Source: Fenollaria timonensis (GTDB lineage: Bacteria; Bacillota; Clostridia; Tissierellales; Peptoniphilaceae). From it: DNA of 64,000 nt. Shown piece after piece: positions 49,891 through 58,885 of the stretch. The notes beneath the pieces are model-generated. The model was not told the origin of the DNA. It worked only from the letters and a program-made list of their open reading frames with translations, and did no database searches. The position numbers and the translations under genes are program-made. The first letter of the stretch is position 1. Each line of letters begins with the position of its first letter. The DNA lies in NCBI RefSeq assembly GCF_001457835.1, contig NZ_LN898229.1, positions 364,082 through 428,081 on the forward strand, written 5' to 3'.

Positions 49891-51810
49891 TTATTTGCTT
49901 ATAACTCTTCTTGTTAATTTAACTTGCTTCATAACTGGATCCCAGATGATGTCAGAACCATCTATTAGACCAAGTGCTCTTGCAATGTTAGCGATTGGAA
50001 GCATTGTTCTACTGTTTTTGATTTCAGGCTTAACATCACTTGTGTAAGTTACGCCATTTACAATCATCTTATTAGACTTTATAGGTATTTCAACTTTTTG
50101 AGTTAAATCCCAGATAATAACAGTCTTAGTTTGAGGAACCCAAGATACTTGTAAACCAAGAGCTTCAGCAACATATCTTAGTGGAAGCATTACTCTGCCA
50201 TTTTTAACGTATGCAGCAACATCCATTTGATGAGTAGTTGTAACGTTCTTGTTCACCTTAGTAAATACGTTAGAGCCAACGTTTATAGTTGCGCTTGCTT
50301 CGTAAACTTGTGGAGTTTTTTCTTCAGCTGGCTTCTTTTCTTCTTCAGCCTTTTCTTCTTTTTCTTTGTCCTTCTTGTCTCTATGATATCTATAATAATA
50401 GTAGTCATCATAGTAATATCCATAGTATGACCAATCAGTAAATTCTACATAAACTGTAACGTTACTTGCTGGCATTTCAAATGTATCAGTTGTAGTGTAG
50501 TTATAGTATCTGTAGTCATATTTGTCATAGTATCTGTAGTCTCTGTAGTGACTGTAGTGTTTATCATATAGGTAGTCTTCATAGCTACTATATCTTCTGT
50601 AGTAGTTATCTACATAGTCGTCATAGTATCTATAATAATCGTCATAATATCTATCGTAATATCTGTTATTGTATCTGTAGTCGTCATAATCCCCGTATCT
50701 GTAGTTGTTCTTCCAGAAGCTATAGTGTCTATCTTTTAGATAATCTTCATAAGTAGCGTAATCATTGTAATAATAGTTTCTGTAGTCACTGTAATAGTAG
50801 TTGTAGTCGTTGTAATATCTTCCGTTGTATCCATAGTAATAGTAGTCGTTGTAAGCATAATTCTTAATACTATGTTTAATATTATTGTTATCTATATAGT
50901 AAACGTTTTTAACTGCATAGCTACTGTATGGTTTAGCTGTTACAGTGATAGTTTCACCTGCTTTAGCTTTTGATTTACTTACTGTGAATGATCCGTGATT
51001 TGTGTATGCTTTAGATATTGTATATTCTTTTGTTTCTGGCTTTGGTTCTGGTTTTACTTCTTCTTTTTCAAATGTTGCGCTAACTTCTACATCTGCAGCT
51101 GGCATTTTAAATTTGTTGTCTTTAACCTCAATTTTAGTTTCTCCAGCCATAACCTTAAGTTCTTTAAGTTTATAATCTTTATCTGGAGTGATAGTTAATG
51201 TAACTTCAACATCTTTTTTAGCTGCTTTCTTATCTGCTTCAACTTTACCATTTGTAGCATCTTTTATTGTTATATTATGTTCTTTTTCAACTTCTTCTTT
51301 TTCTATAGCAGCTTCTTCTTTCGCTTTTGCATCATTTACTGCTTTTGTTACATCTTCTTTCTTTGCCGCATCCTCTATAGCTTTCTTTGCAGCTTCTTTT
51401 TCTTCTTCTGTTAGATGAGTTAATTTTTCAAGTTCAGCCAAAGCTTCTTCTTTAGCTTTTTTAAGTTCATTAGCTTTTTTAGCTTCGTCGTCTTTTGCTG
51501 TTGCTTCAGCTACCGCTTCATTTATAGCTTCTTTAGTTTTAGCCTCTTCGATAGCTTTTATTGCAGCTGCTTTGTCTTCTTTAGATATGTTTTCTAAAGC
51601 ATTAACAGTTGCCTTAGCAGCTGTCTTGTCTTCGTCTGTTGCAGGTGTGCCTTCTCCATCAACTGGTTTTTCTGGATCAACTGGTTGTTCTTTTTCACCT
51701 GGTTGTTCTGTTCCTGTTGTTTCCCCTTCAGCAAATACATTCATTGGCATAACTGCTACTAGCATCACGAATACCATTAGCATAGCCAAAATATTTCTAA
51801 ACTTTTTCAT
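49891..51810 (-). CDS. Secreted surface protein with Tyr-rich insert and copper-amine-oxidase-like domain
   Basis: A 639-residue exported protein. In order: signal peptide (1-27), acidic linker, two helical repeats of about 60 residues (FIVAR/GA-like, AKATVNALENISKEDKAAAI and ALAELEKLTHLTEEEKEAAK), one complete beta repeat ending FKMPAADVEVSATFE, a second beta repeat whose centre is replaced by a Tyr/Asp/Arg-rich stretch of about 130 residues, a Lys/Glu linker, and a C-terminal copper amine oxidase N-terminal-like domain (INVGSNVFTKVN, MLPLRYVAEALGLQVSW). The last domain is a wall or stalk module in Bacillota and does not imply oxidase activity. There is no LPXTG motif. Confidence 0.85.
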   Translation of the reverse strand: MKKFRNILAMLMVFVMLVAVMPMNVFAEGETTGTEQPGEKEQPVDPEKPVDGEGTPATDEDKTAAKATVNALENISKEDKAAAIKAIEEAKTKEAINEAVAEATAKDDEAKKANELKKAKEEALAELEKLTHLTEEEKEAAKKAIEDAAKKEDVTKAVNDAKAKEEAAIEKEEVEKEHNITIKDATNGKVEADKKAAKKDVEVTLTITPDKDYKLKELKVMAGETKIEVKDNKFKMPAADVEVSATFEKEEVKPEPKPETKEYTISKAYTNHGSFTVSKSKAKAGETITVTAKPYSSYAVKNVYYIDNNNIKHSIKNYAYNDYYYYGYNGRYYNDYNYYYSDYRNYYYNDYATYEDYLKDRHYSFWKNNYRYGDYDDYRYNNRYYDRYYDDYYRYYDDYVDNYYRRYSSYEDYLYDKHYSHYRDYRYYDKYDYRYYNYTTTDTFEMPASNVTVYVEFTDWSYYGYYYDDYYYYRYHRDKKDKEKEEKAEEEKKPAEEKTPQVYEASATINVGSNVFTKVNKNVTTTHQMDVAAYVKNGRVMLPLRYVAEALGLQVSWVPQTKTVIIWDLTQKVEIPIKSNKMIVNGVTYTSDVKPEIKNSRTMLPIANIARALGLIDGSDIIWDPVMKQVKLTRRVISK

Positions 51811-51870
51811 ACTACTACCTCCTTAGTGTAGAATAATTTTGAAAGTCCTAAATAATTCTTTCTTATCTAT

Positions 51871-51899
51871 ATTATACTTCTTAAGTAAACCATTTGCAA
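51871..51899 (-). promoter_or_regulatory. Promoter of the Tyr-rich surface protein
   Basis: TTGCAA (51894-51899), 17 bases, TATAAT (51871-51876) on the minus strand. Confidence 0.7.
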
Positions 51900-52036
51900 T
51901 AGCTAAAGTAAATATTTAACCAAAATGTAATATAATATTATACTATACTAAAGGCTTTGAATATAAATTTTTTCAATAATAATTTTTGACGCAGTGGCAA
52001 GACCATCACCATAATCATAAAGATAATACAAAACGA

Positions 52037-52065
52037 TTGCCATAAATATGAATAAGTGGTATAAT
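52037..52065 (+). promoter_or_regulatory. Promoter of apt-ttcA
   Basis: TTGCCA (52037-52042), 17 bases, TATAAT (52060-52065). Confidence 0.65.
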
Positions 52066-52082
52066 ACTCTTTGGGTGATAAT

Positions 52083-52601
52083 ATGGATTTAAAAAGCACT
52101 ATAAGGGTGATTGAAGGCTTCCCGAAGGAAGGGATTTCTTTTAAGGACATAACTACGCTTCTTAAGGACAAGGACGCTTTCAAGTATGCTGTAGATGAAT
52201 TAGAAAAGAATATCGAGGGCCTTGGCGCTGAATACATCGTTGGACCTGAGGCGAGGGGCTTCATGCTTGGCTGCGCGCTTAGCTACAAGATGGGTCTTGG
52301 CTTTATTCCTGTTAGAAAGAAGGGCAAGCTACCTGCTGAGACTGTGTCGTACTCTTATGAAAAGGAATATGGCACTGATACTATCGAGATTCACAAGGAC
52401 GCGATCAAGCCTGGCACTAAGGTTGTTGTTATTGATGACCTTCTTGCGACTGGAGGAACTGTTGAAGCTGTTAAGGACCTTCTTGTGAAGATGGGTGCTG
52501 AGATTGTTGCTTTTGAGTTTTTGATTGAACTAACTGACCTTAAGGGCCGCGACAAGCTTAAGGGCTACAAGGTAGACTCTTTAATCACATATAATGTATA
52601 G
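52083..52601 (+). CDS. apt: Adenine phosphoribosyltransferase
   Basis: A 172-residue APRT that salvages adenine to AMP with PRPP. The PRPP-binding motif [13 protein letters not shown] lies near residue 120; the adenine site region [10 protein letters not shown] and the hood [21 protein letters not shown] are typical. The ATG at 52083 has GGGTGA in front; a reading four codons longer would consume that site. Its last 8 bases overlap the ttcA-like gene. Confidence 0.96.
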   Translation: MDLKSTIRVIEGFPKEGISFKDITTLLKDKDAFKYAVDELEKNIEGLGAEYIVGPEARGFMLGCALSYKMGLGFIPVRKKGKLPAETVSYSYEKEYGTDTIEIHKDAIKPGTKVVVIDDLLATGGTVEAVKDLLVKMGAEIVAFEFLIELTDLKGRDKLKGYKVDSLITYNV

Positions 52602-53412
52602 TATAGAAAAAAAAGAGATTGAGCGCTTCATCATCAAGAGCTACAGAAAGGAACTTTGGAAGAAATTTCTTAAGGCGATAAACGATTTTAATCTGATTGA
52701 GGAGGGTGACAAGGTCTTGGTCGCTATCAGTGGCGGCAAGGACTCGATCCTTCTTGCGAAGATGTTTGAGGAGCTGAAGAAGCACTCGATTTTTAAATTT
52801 GATGTCTGCTATGTGAGCATGGACCCCGGCTTTACTAAGGAGAACAGGGACAAGCTTGAGGAGCTATGCAAATTTTTGGGCATAGACATACAAATATTTG
52901 AGACGGACATATTTCAAGTGGCTGAGAAGCTTGCGGGTGACTACCCATGCTACATGTGTGCTCGTATGCGCCGCGGCGCCCTTTATGGCAAGGCGAAGGA
53001 GCTTGGCTGCAACAAGGTCGCTTTGGGTCATCATATGAATGATGTAGTTGAGACGACGCTTATGAACATGCTCTACGCCGGCACTTTCAAGACGATGCGC
53101 CCGATACTCGATAGCCAAAACTTTGAAGGACTCAAGCTGATTAGGCCTATGTACTACATAAGGGAAGATGACATTAAGAGATGGCTTAAGAGAAGTGATC
53201 TCAAGGCTTTGGACTGCGCCTGCTCTGTTACGAAGAAGAGAAGTGGCAATATACGCTACGAGATCAAGGACCTTGTCGCCGAGCTTATGGAGAAGAATAA
53301 TATGGCGGAGAGAAATATTTTGAATAGTGCGATGAATATTAATTTGGACTCTTGTGTGGCTTGGGAAAAGGATGGGAAGAAGTATCTTCTGGGGGAAGAA
53401 ATTCAAAAGTAA
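52594..53412 (+). CDS. ttcA: TtcA-family tRNA 2-thiolation / PP-loop ATPase
   Basis: A 272-residue PP-loop protein: [18 protein letters not shown] (ATP binding, near residue 44), [13 protein letters not shown] (CxxC, near 118), [17 protein letters not shown], and a third Cys region [13 protein letters not shown]. The Cys set that binds an Fe-S cluster and the SGGKDS loop fit the TtcA/TtuA group that makes 2-thiocytidine or related thio-bases in tRNA. It is coupled to apt by an overlap. The precise tRNA position is not certain. Confidence 0.85.
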   Translation: MYSIEKKEIERFIIKSYRKELWKKFLKAINDFNLIEEGDKVLVAISGGKDSILLAKMFEELKKHSIFKFDVCYVSMDPGFTKENRDKLEELCKFLGIDIQIFETDIFQVAEKLAGDYPCYMCARMRRGALYGKAKELGCNKVALGHHMNDVVETTLMNMLYAGTFKTMRPILDSQNFEGLKLIRPMYYIREDDIKRWLKRSDLKALDCACSVTKKRSGNIRYEIKDLVAELMEKNNMAERNILNSAMNINLDSCVAWEKDGKKYLLGEEIQK

Positions 53413-53413
53413 G

Positions 53414-53542
53414 GTTCGCGTTCAAGCGAGCCCTTGAACTCGTTCCCTCCTCAGCAATGCTCGAGTACTTTTGTACACTCCGCTTGCTTCGTCAGTCCAC
53501 ATCGTCCAATCATCTCGCTTGCTCCGCGAAGTCCCATGGTCG
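53414..53542. repeat. 129-bp inverted repeat, left arm
   Basis: It begins two bases after the ttcA stop and matches the reverse complement of 54444-54572 over its whole length with few differences (shared strings include GCCCTTGAACTCGTTCC and CGTCAGTCCACATCGTCC). It contains a GAGTAC-TTTT-GTAC-like hairpin. The two arms enclose the mazEF pair 53674-54233. Confidence 0.9.
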
Positions 53543-53673
53543 ATGGTAGTGCCAGAGTAATTATAAAAAGATAGTGAAGAAAAAGAAATAGATCTAAATA
53601 ATAAATTAAATAATACACAGAAAAAATGGTCGGATCGCTCCGGCCATTTGCATTTACACTTGCTTTCACTTGT

Positions 53674-54003
53674 TTATATTATTTCAACTTGCGAAAAAAT
53701 TATATTGACAACTTTTTCTAATATATCATCTGGGCATTTCTCAATAAATACATGTTCTCTTGCGTTAAGATCTAGCGACTTAAGATGCTCACAAAGTATC
53801 ACGCCTGTTGTTTCTGTTCTTGAATCAAGTGGAACATGTAAGGGAAAGTCATTGTTTGTATTAGTGATTGGGCATAAAATTGCTAATTTTGCATTTTTAT
53901 TGAAAACGTCATTGCTGACAACTACTGCCGGCCTAAAGCCAGCTTGCTCATATCCCCTTTGGGGGTTAAAGCTTAGATTTACAATATCTCCTTGTCTTAC
54001 CAT
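53674..54003 (-). CDS. mazF: MazF/PemK-type mRNA interferase toxin (module 1)
   Basis: A 109-residue toxin with the family core MVRQGDIVNLSFNPQRGYEQAGFRPAVVVS and LCPITNT, VPLDS, GVILCEHLKSLD. MazF is a sequence-specific ribonuclease that cuts free mRNA. The start overlaps the mazE end by seven bases. It is about three-quarters identical to the second toxin at 55822-56151. Confidence 0.93.
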   Translation of the reverse strand: MVRQGDIVNLSFNPQRGYEQAGFRPAVVVSNDVFNKNAKLAILCPITNTNNDFPLHVPLDSRTETTGVILCEHLKSLDLNAREHVFIEKCPDDILEKVVNIIFSQVEII

Positions 54004-54233
54004 ATTTCCTTACCCTTTGTTTCGCCCCAGTCAATTTCTTCTGGCTTATAGTCTCCATTGTATCCATCAAAAAGCTCTACTATGCTTTTTCTTTTATTGT
54101 GCTTTTTTATGATAATCTTGTCATCATCCTTGCTTATTGAAAGCTCATCGTTTTCGCTCCAACCAAGTTCATCTATTAAAACTTTAGGGAGCCTTATGCC
54201 TTTGCTGTTGCCCCACTTTTGTAAAGTAATCAT
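53997..54233 (-). CDS. mazE: MazE-type antitoxin (module 1)
   Basis: A 78-residue AbrB-fold antitoxin: MITLQKWGNSKGIRLPKVLI (DNA-binding half) and a toxin-binding tail IVELFDGYNGDYKPEEIDWG. The ATG at 54233 has GGAGGTGTATATT upstream; a longer reading runs through the promoter. It is about 80 percent identical to the second antitoxin (15 differences in 78 by direct count). Confidence 0.93.
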   Translation of the reverse strand: MITLQKWGNSKGIRLPKVLIDELGWSENDELSISKDDDKIIIKKHNKRKSIVELFDGYNGDYKPEEIDWGETKGKEIW

Positions 54234-54267
54234 AATATACACCTCCACAATATATATGTATATATAT

Positions 54268-54296
54268 AGTATATACTTTTTATTTTGATTTGTCAA
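54268..54296 (-). promoter_or_regulatory. Promoter of mazEF module 1
   Basis: TTGACA (54291-54296), 17 bases, TATACT (54268-54273) on the minus strand. GTATATAC and following TATATATA repeats overlap the -10 and are a likely MazE operator; the same layout is conserved at 55533-55561. Confidence 0.78.
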
Positions 54297-54443
54297 TATT
54301 TTTACATAAAAAAGGAGCAATTAAGCTCCATATTTAATCTTTTATCATATTCATGAATTTAAATGCAATCACTTTTTATATTTTTTTTTTAGATCTCTTT
54401 TCTTTATTCACAAACACTAATCTTTTTACCCTGGATCCTACTC

Positions 54444-54572
54444 CGACCATGGGACTTCGCAGAGCAAACGAGATGATTGGACGATGTGGACTGACGAAGC
54501 AAGCGGAGTGTACAAATGTACTCGAGCATTGCTGAGGAAGGAACGAGTTCAAGGGCTCGTTTGAATGCGAAC
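54444..54572. repeat. 129-bp inverted repeat, right arm
   Basis: The reverse complement of 53414-53542 and of the same length. Its right end is five bases from the mscS stop codon. A shorter relative lies behind hydF at 14650-14704. Confidence 0.9.
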
Positions 54573-54577
54573 TGTAT

Positions 54578-55411
54578 TTATTCTTTGTTAATAACAAAAG
54601 TTTTATCTAGAACTCTAATCTTATTCCTAGTAAGCTCCTCTAAAGCTACTTCCCTCATTAGCCTTTCAATCCTCCATTGCTCACCCGGTATCGTCTTCGC
54701 CGCAGCACTAATCACCACACCATTGCTATTAAAATCAGTGATGCCCCAGACATTAACCCCTTCAATAACGGCGTGGTCCTCATCAACTTTTTTCAGCGCC
54801 TTCGTCAAGATGTCGATCGCCATTTGCGCGTCGGCATCATAAGCTATAGGCACTGTAATCAGCGCTCTTTGAACGTTTTTGTTCCTGTTAGTCACGACTC
54901 TGATCTCGCCATTAGGAATGACGTGCAGCTCACCCGTATAATCACGGATAGTCGTTGTACGCAGACTGATCTTCTCAACAGTACCAGTCTTGCCCGCTAC
55001 AGTGATGTCGTCGCCAAGCACAAAGCTATCTTCAAGCATCAAAAATATACCGCTGATGATGTCTTCAACAAGGCTCTTCGCTCCAAAGGAGATCGCGATA
55101 CCCCCTATCCCAGCAGTTGTCACGATCGCCGAGGTATTGACACCGAATATCCTTAGCGCCGACAAAAACCATGTGAACATGATAATGATTGTCGCGAAGC
55201 TCTTCAAAACGCTCAGAACCGTCTTAAGCCTCTTCGCGTCGATGGTTCTGAGCTTACTATACTTTTTCTTCGCAAGCCTACCTATGATGAAGCTTATGAT
55301 CTTCACTATAATCAAGGCGATGACGAAGTATAAAAGCACGAGCGCAATCTTGCCCAAAGTGTTCAGCGTGCCCGCCTCAGTCAAAAAACGTAATTTTATT
55401 TTATCAAACAT
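54578..55411 (-). CDS. mscS: Small-conductance mechanosensitive channel
   Basis: A 277-residue MscS channel with three membrane helices (residues 19-40, 63-85, 90-112). The pore helix and its exit read GIGGIAISFGAKSLVEDIISGIF, then the beta domain (FVLGDDITVAGKTGTVEKISLRTT) and an alpha-beta C-terminal cage. It opens under membrane tension to release solutes in hypo-osmotic shock. It lies between two oppositely oriented mazEF modules. Confidence 0.94.
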   Translation of the reverse strand: MFDKIKLRFLTEAGTLNTLGKIALVLLYFVIALIIVKIISFIIGRLAKKKYSKLRTIDAKRLKTVLSVLKSFATIIIMFTWFLSALRIFGVNTSAIVTTAGIGGIAISFGAKSLVEDIISGIFLMLEDSFVLGDDITVAGKTGTVEKISLRTTTIRDYTGELHVIPNGEIRVVTNRNKNVQRALITVPIAYDADAQMAIDILTKALKKVDEDHAVIEGVNVWGITDFNSNGVVISAAAKTIPGEQWRIERLMREVALEELTRNKIRVLDKTFVINKE

Positions 55412-55532
55412 ATGATTCTCCCCTCTCTACCTATTTATTTTATCACAAGACGCCGCCATTATCAAGCAGGATAGCTTTGATGATGGCTGTGATGTGAAGA
55501 CCATATTTATATATAATAAGAAGAAAATTATA

Positions 55533-55561
55533 TTGACAAATCAAGATAAAAAGTATATACT
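55533..55561 (+). promoter_or_regulatory. Promoter of mazEF module 2
   Basis: TTGACA (55533-55538), 17 bases, TATACT (55556-55561). The spacer and the following ATATATATACATATA are almost identical to the module 1 promoter, so the duplication included the control region. Confidence 0.8.
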
Positions 55562-55591
55562 ATATATATACATATAAATGGAGGTGTACTT

Positions 55592-55828
55592 ATGATTACT
55601 TTACAAAAGTGGGGTAACAGCCAAGGAATAAGACTTCCAAAGTTCTTACTTAATGAGCTTGGATGGAGTGAAGATGAAGAACTATCTGTAATAAAAGAAG
55701 ATGATAAGCTTATAATAAAAAAACACAATAAAAGAAAGAACATAGTTGAACTTTTTGATGGATATGATGGAGACTACAGACCCGAAGAAATAGATTGGGG
55801 CGAAGCCAAGGGTAAAGAACTATGGTAG
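55592..55828 (+). CDS. mazE: MazE-type antitoxin (module 2)
   Basis: A 78-residue AbrB-fold antitoxin (MITLQKWGNSQGIRLPKFLL, tail IVELFDGYDGDYRPEEIDWG). A GGAGG site precedes the ATG. It is paralogous to 53997-54233; differences cluster at the DNA-binding and toxin-binding surfaces, so cross-neutralisation between modules is uncertain. Confidence 0.93.
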   Translation: MITLQKWGNSQGIRLPKFLLNELGWSEDEELSVIKEDDKLIIKKHNKRKNIVELFDGYDGDYRPEEIDWGEAKGKELW

Positions 55829-56151
55829 AACAAGGCGACATCATAAAACTAAGTTTCAATCCTCAAAAGGGGCACGAGCAAGCCGGATTTAGGCCAGCTC
55901 TAGTTATTAGTAACAATGTTTTTAACAAAAACACAAATTTGGCAATACTATGTCCAATCACTAATACTGATAATAAATTCCCTTTACACGTTGCACTGGA
56001 CACTAGGACTCAAACTACTGGCGTCATTTTATGTGAACACATTAAATCACTAGACCTTAATGCAAGAGAGAATGTTTTTGTCGAAAAATGCCCAAAAGAC
56101 ATCTTAGATCAAGTAATAAATATTGTCTATTCGCAAGTAGAAAGATTATAA
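55822..56151 (+). CDS. mazF: MazF/PemK-type mRNA interferase toxin (module 2)
   Basis: A 109-residue toxin (MVEQGDIIKLSFNPQKGHEQ, LCPITNT, LDTRTQTTGVILCEH). It overlaps mazE by seven bases, as in module 1. About 26 of 109 positions differ from the other toxin, with conserved catalytic-region residues. A strong terminator follows directly. Confidence 0.93.
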   Translation: MVEQGDIIKLSFNPQKGHEQAGFRPALVISNNVFNKNTNLAILCPITNTDNKFPLHVALDTRTQTTGVILCEHIKSLDLNARENVFVEKCPKDILDQVINIVYSQVERL

Positions 56152-56163
56152 ATTATATACGCA

Positions 56164-56196
56164 AAATAAGTACGTTTTATGTACTTATTTTTTTAT
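56164..56196 (+). terminator. Terminator behind mazEF module 2
   Basis: AAATAAGTAC and GTACTTATTT pair over GTTTTAT, then TTTT follows. Confidence 0.88.
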
Positions 56197-56270
56197 TTTA
56201 AAATACTTTACATTTCCCTTACATTTTTTGGGTAAAATAATAATGAAAAAATATAAAAGGAGGAAAGATT

Positions 56271-56816
56271 ATGTTTATAATAATTTTAGCAGCGATAGTA
56301 GTAGTTTTAATCTCTTACTACATAGGCCAACAAAGGCGTTTCGTATTTTTGGAGGAGAACGTTGACAACTCTCTTGCCAACATCTCTGTCAATCTTAACT
56401 CGCGTTGGGACGCTCTAAAGGCGCTTGCTAGTGCGGTTAAGGCTTACTCGGCTCACGAGTACGAATCCCTTGTAGGCATCATCGAAAAGCGTAGACCAGT
56501 TCTTAAAACTGCTGGTGATGTCAATGGCGATGAGGCTCTACTTGAAGGTGCTCTATCTAGGATAAATGCAGTTGCAGAGAGCTATCCAGAGCTAAAAGCG
56601 TCCGAGCTTTACATGAAGTCCATGGACTCGATTAACGACTACGAAAACAAAGTTAGAATGAGCCGTATGGTTTACAACGACTCAGTTACAAAGCTTAACA
56701 GAGACGTTAAGATGTTCCCATCATCAGTGGTTGCCTCGATGCTAAACGTGCATCCAAGAGAGTATCTGACTGTTGATGACAACAAAAAGGACATGCCTGA
56801 TTTGGAGTTTAGATAA
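56271..56816 (+). CDS. lemA: LemA family protein
   Basis: A 181-residue LemA protein: an N-terminal membrane helix (residues 1-18) and a long helical-bundle domain (FLEENVDNSLANISVNLNSRWDALKALASAVK, ending MLNVHPREYLTVDDNKKDMPDLEF). The VNLNSRWD..P.L..... start of the bundle is the family mark. Function is not firmly known; LemA genes commonly precede a large membrane protein of the TPM or DUF2207 type, as here. Its TAA overlaps the next ATG by one base. Confidence 0.9.
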   Translation: MFIIILAAIVVVLISYYIGQQRRFVFLEENVDNSLANISVNLNSRWDALKALASAVKAYSAHEYESLVGIIEKRRPVLKTAGDVNGDEALLEGALSRINAVAESYPELKASELYMKSMDSINDYENKVRMSRMVYNDSVTKLNRDVKMFPSSVVASMLNVHPREYLTVDDNKKDMPDLEFR

Positions 56817-58588
56817 TGAAAAAATTACTCGCGACTATCCTCGCAGCTATAATTATAGTTTTTTCTGTAAATATCTATGCTGCCTCGGATAGTATCGACT
56901 CGATTGATATAAAAACTACGCTTATGGATGACGGCGCGCTTATGGTAAGTGAGGTCTGGAAAGCTAGGCCCGGCACTGGCACTGAGTTTTACATCCCAAA
57001 GACTAATATGCGTGACATAGTGACCACTGATTTTAAAGTTTCGGATGAAAATGGTCCTTATGAGACCATTAATAATTGGGACGTCGATGCGTCCTTCGAT
57101 GAAAAGGCTCGCAAGTGCGGTATTAATGAGACTTCTGACGGCATCGAGCTCTGCTTTGGCAAGAGCGATCTTCACAAGAACAAAACTTATACTTTGACTT
57201 ACACCATGAGAAACGCGGCTCAAAGCTTTGACGATATGGACGGCTTCAACATCCGCTTTGTGAATGACCAGATGGACCCTGCTCCAAAAAAGGTTTCTTT
57301 CGAATTAAGCCTTGCTAATGGCGAGATAAATGAGGACAACGCTCGTGTTTGGGGTTTTGGCTCAAGTGCAGACATCGTTTTCGAAGACGGCAAGGTCATA
57401 GTCCACGAGATAAATGACTTTGGCCCCGCAAATCACCTAACAGTTTTATTTGGCTTAAATAAGGGCGTAATCAATCCCATTAGCATAGGTAGTGGCAGCT
57501 TTGAAGAGATGAAGGAAAGAGCTATGCAAGGCTCCGACTATTACGATCGTGAAGAAGATATTCAGGTAGAAGATAATAATGAAGATAATGAAGATGATTT
57601 TTATTATCCAGACTATAATACTGGTAATAATTTTAATAATGTATTCTTTGTCAGAAACCCCATTGTCATACCGATAATTTTCATTTTTATCGCATCAATC
57701 ATTTCCATGATAGTATCTGGAGTGAAAAAATCAATGATAAGCTCTGAGAATAGCCTGCCAAAAGATGTAAACTATTGGCGTGATTTGCCGATGAAGGGAA
57801 ATATCTTGCTTAACAGCGGCATTTATTCAGTGAATGAAAGTTTATCTGTGACAAATGTGGTCGCCGCCTACTTTCTAAAATGGATTAAGGACGGCAATAT
57901 AGAGCTTGTTAAGGAAAAGTTCACTAAGGGACTGATTTTCAAGAAGGATGTTCTTGAGGACTGCTTTAAAATTATTAAAGCGCCCGAAACAGAGGACGTG
58001 ATGGAAGAGCAGCTATATAAGCTGATTACAGCTGCGTCGGGCGATGACCTCGTGCTTAGAAACGATGAGCTTGTGAGGGCCTTTAACAGAGGAAGCGTTG
58101 CCGAAAATTTCGTTAAGAACTACAATAAAAATGCGATTAGCACTGCGGAAAGATTGGATTTAGTATATAAGAAGCCGGGATTTTTGCTATCAAGCTACGA
58201 TGTTTTCACTGAGCGTGGCCGTGAAGAGGCCATTAAGCAAAAGGGCTTTATAAAGTTTTTAAAGGACTTCACTTTGATTAACGAGCGTGAAGCGGTAGAA
58301 GTCGCTCTATGGGACGAATATTTAGTGCTTGCGGCTTTGTTTGGACTTGGAGAAAAGGTACTAAATAAGTTTAAGATGATAGACCCTAACTACACTTACG
58401 CTGGATATAGCGGCATGGATCCACTTGTGATGTACCACGTCGTTAATCATTTGGGAACAGCTATGAATCGCGTGTATGAGAATCATGCATCTTCGTCATC
58501 GTCGTCAAGCGGCGGTGGCGGAGGAGGGATGTCGTTTGGAGGCGGCGGAGGATTTTCTGCCGGCGGCAGTGGCGGCGGAGGACGGTAA
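56816..58588 (+). CDS. DUF2207 membrane protein with Gly-rich C terminus
   Basis: A 590-residue protein: signal or anchor helix (1-19), outer DUF2207 domain (residues 25-230, IDIKTTLMDDGALMVSEVWKA), acidic linker, central membrane helix (NPIVIPIIFIFIASIISMIVSG, near 285), a cytosolic winged-helix-like region, and a final Ser/Gly tract (SSSSSSGGGGGGMSFGGGGG). This architecture and the pairing with lemA are standard in Bacillota; a role in envelope maintenance is assumed. A hairpin-rich repeat block begins right after the stop. Confidence 0.88.
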   Translation: MKKLLATILAAIIIVFSVNIYAASDSIDSIDIKTTLMDDGALMVSEVWKARPGTGTEFYIPKTNMRDIVTTDFKVSDENGPYETINNWDVDASFDEKARKCGINETSDGIELCFGKSDLHKNKTYTLTYTMRNAAQSFDDMDGFNIRFVNDQMDPAPKKVSFELSLANGEINEDNARVWGFGSSADIVFEDGKVIVHEINDFGPANHLTVLFGLNKGVINPISIGSGSFEEMKERAMQGSDYYDREEDIQVEDNNEDNEDDFYYPDYNTGNNFNNVFFVRNPIVIPIIFIFIASIISMIVSGVKKSMISSENSLPKDVNYWRDLPMKGNILLNSGIYSVNESLSVTNVVAAYFLKWIKDGNIELVKEKFTKGLIFKKDVLEDCFKIIKAPETEDVMEEQLYKLITAASGDDLVLRNDELVRAFNRGSVAENFVKNYNKNAISTAERLDLVYKKPGFLLSSYDVFTERGREEAIKQKGFIKFLKDFTLINEREAVEVALWDEYLVLAALFGLGEKVLNKFKMIDPNYTYAGYSGMDPLVMYHVVNHLGTAMNRVYENHASSSSSSSGGGGGGMSFGGGGGFSAGGSGGGGR

Positions 58589-58607
58589 TTTCTTGCCTAA
58601 TTTGCGG

Positions 58608-58685
58608 CTTTTGCTAGTTTCGAATTGTTTTGTCGCTGCGGAGTGCGTTTAGCACACCTCACTCCAAAAAATTCTGTACAACGCA
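58608..58685. repeat. 78-bp repeat, inverted partner at 14555-14633
   Basis: It matches the reverse complement of 14555-14633, 44 kb away. Outer parts are nearly identical; the inner part between GGAGTG and CACTCC differs. It starts 20 bases behind the DUF2207 stop. Confidence 0.85.
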
Positions 58686-58789
58686 AAATCCATCAAATTA
58701 TTACAAGAACTTACGGTTTTGGATAAATTATTTATAAAGATATTATAGGTAATTTACATTCTGCTGCGCCTTATCCATCATAGCGCAAA

Positions 58790-58822
58790 GGTTCTAGTAC
58801 ATTTTAATGTACTAGGTTCTTC
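58790..58822 (+). repeat. GGTTC-hairpin-GGTTCTTC repeat, copy F
   Basis: After ATAGCGCAAA comes GGTTC, then TAGTACATT-TT-AATGTACTA (nine perfect pairs), then GGTTCTTC. Confidence 0.8.
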
Positions 58823-58885
58823 TTCTTCCGGCAAAAGTGTGAATAAATATAGTTTGATCAAGTTCCTTGCTCCGTATAGCGCAAA

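Noticed and set aside
54353-54597. Short overlapping frames on both strands in the 129-bp repeat arms (also at 53352-53669).
   Set aside because: They exist only because the repeat has few stops; the two arms give different unrelated frames and none has a ribosome site.
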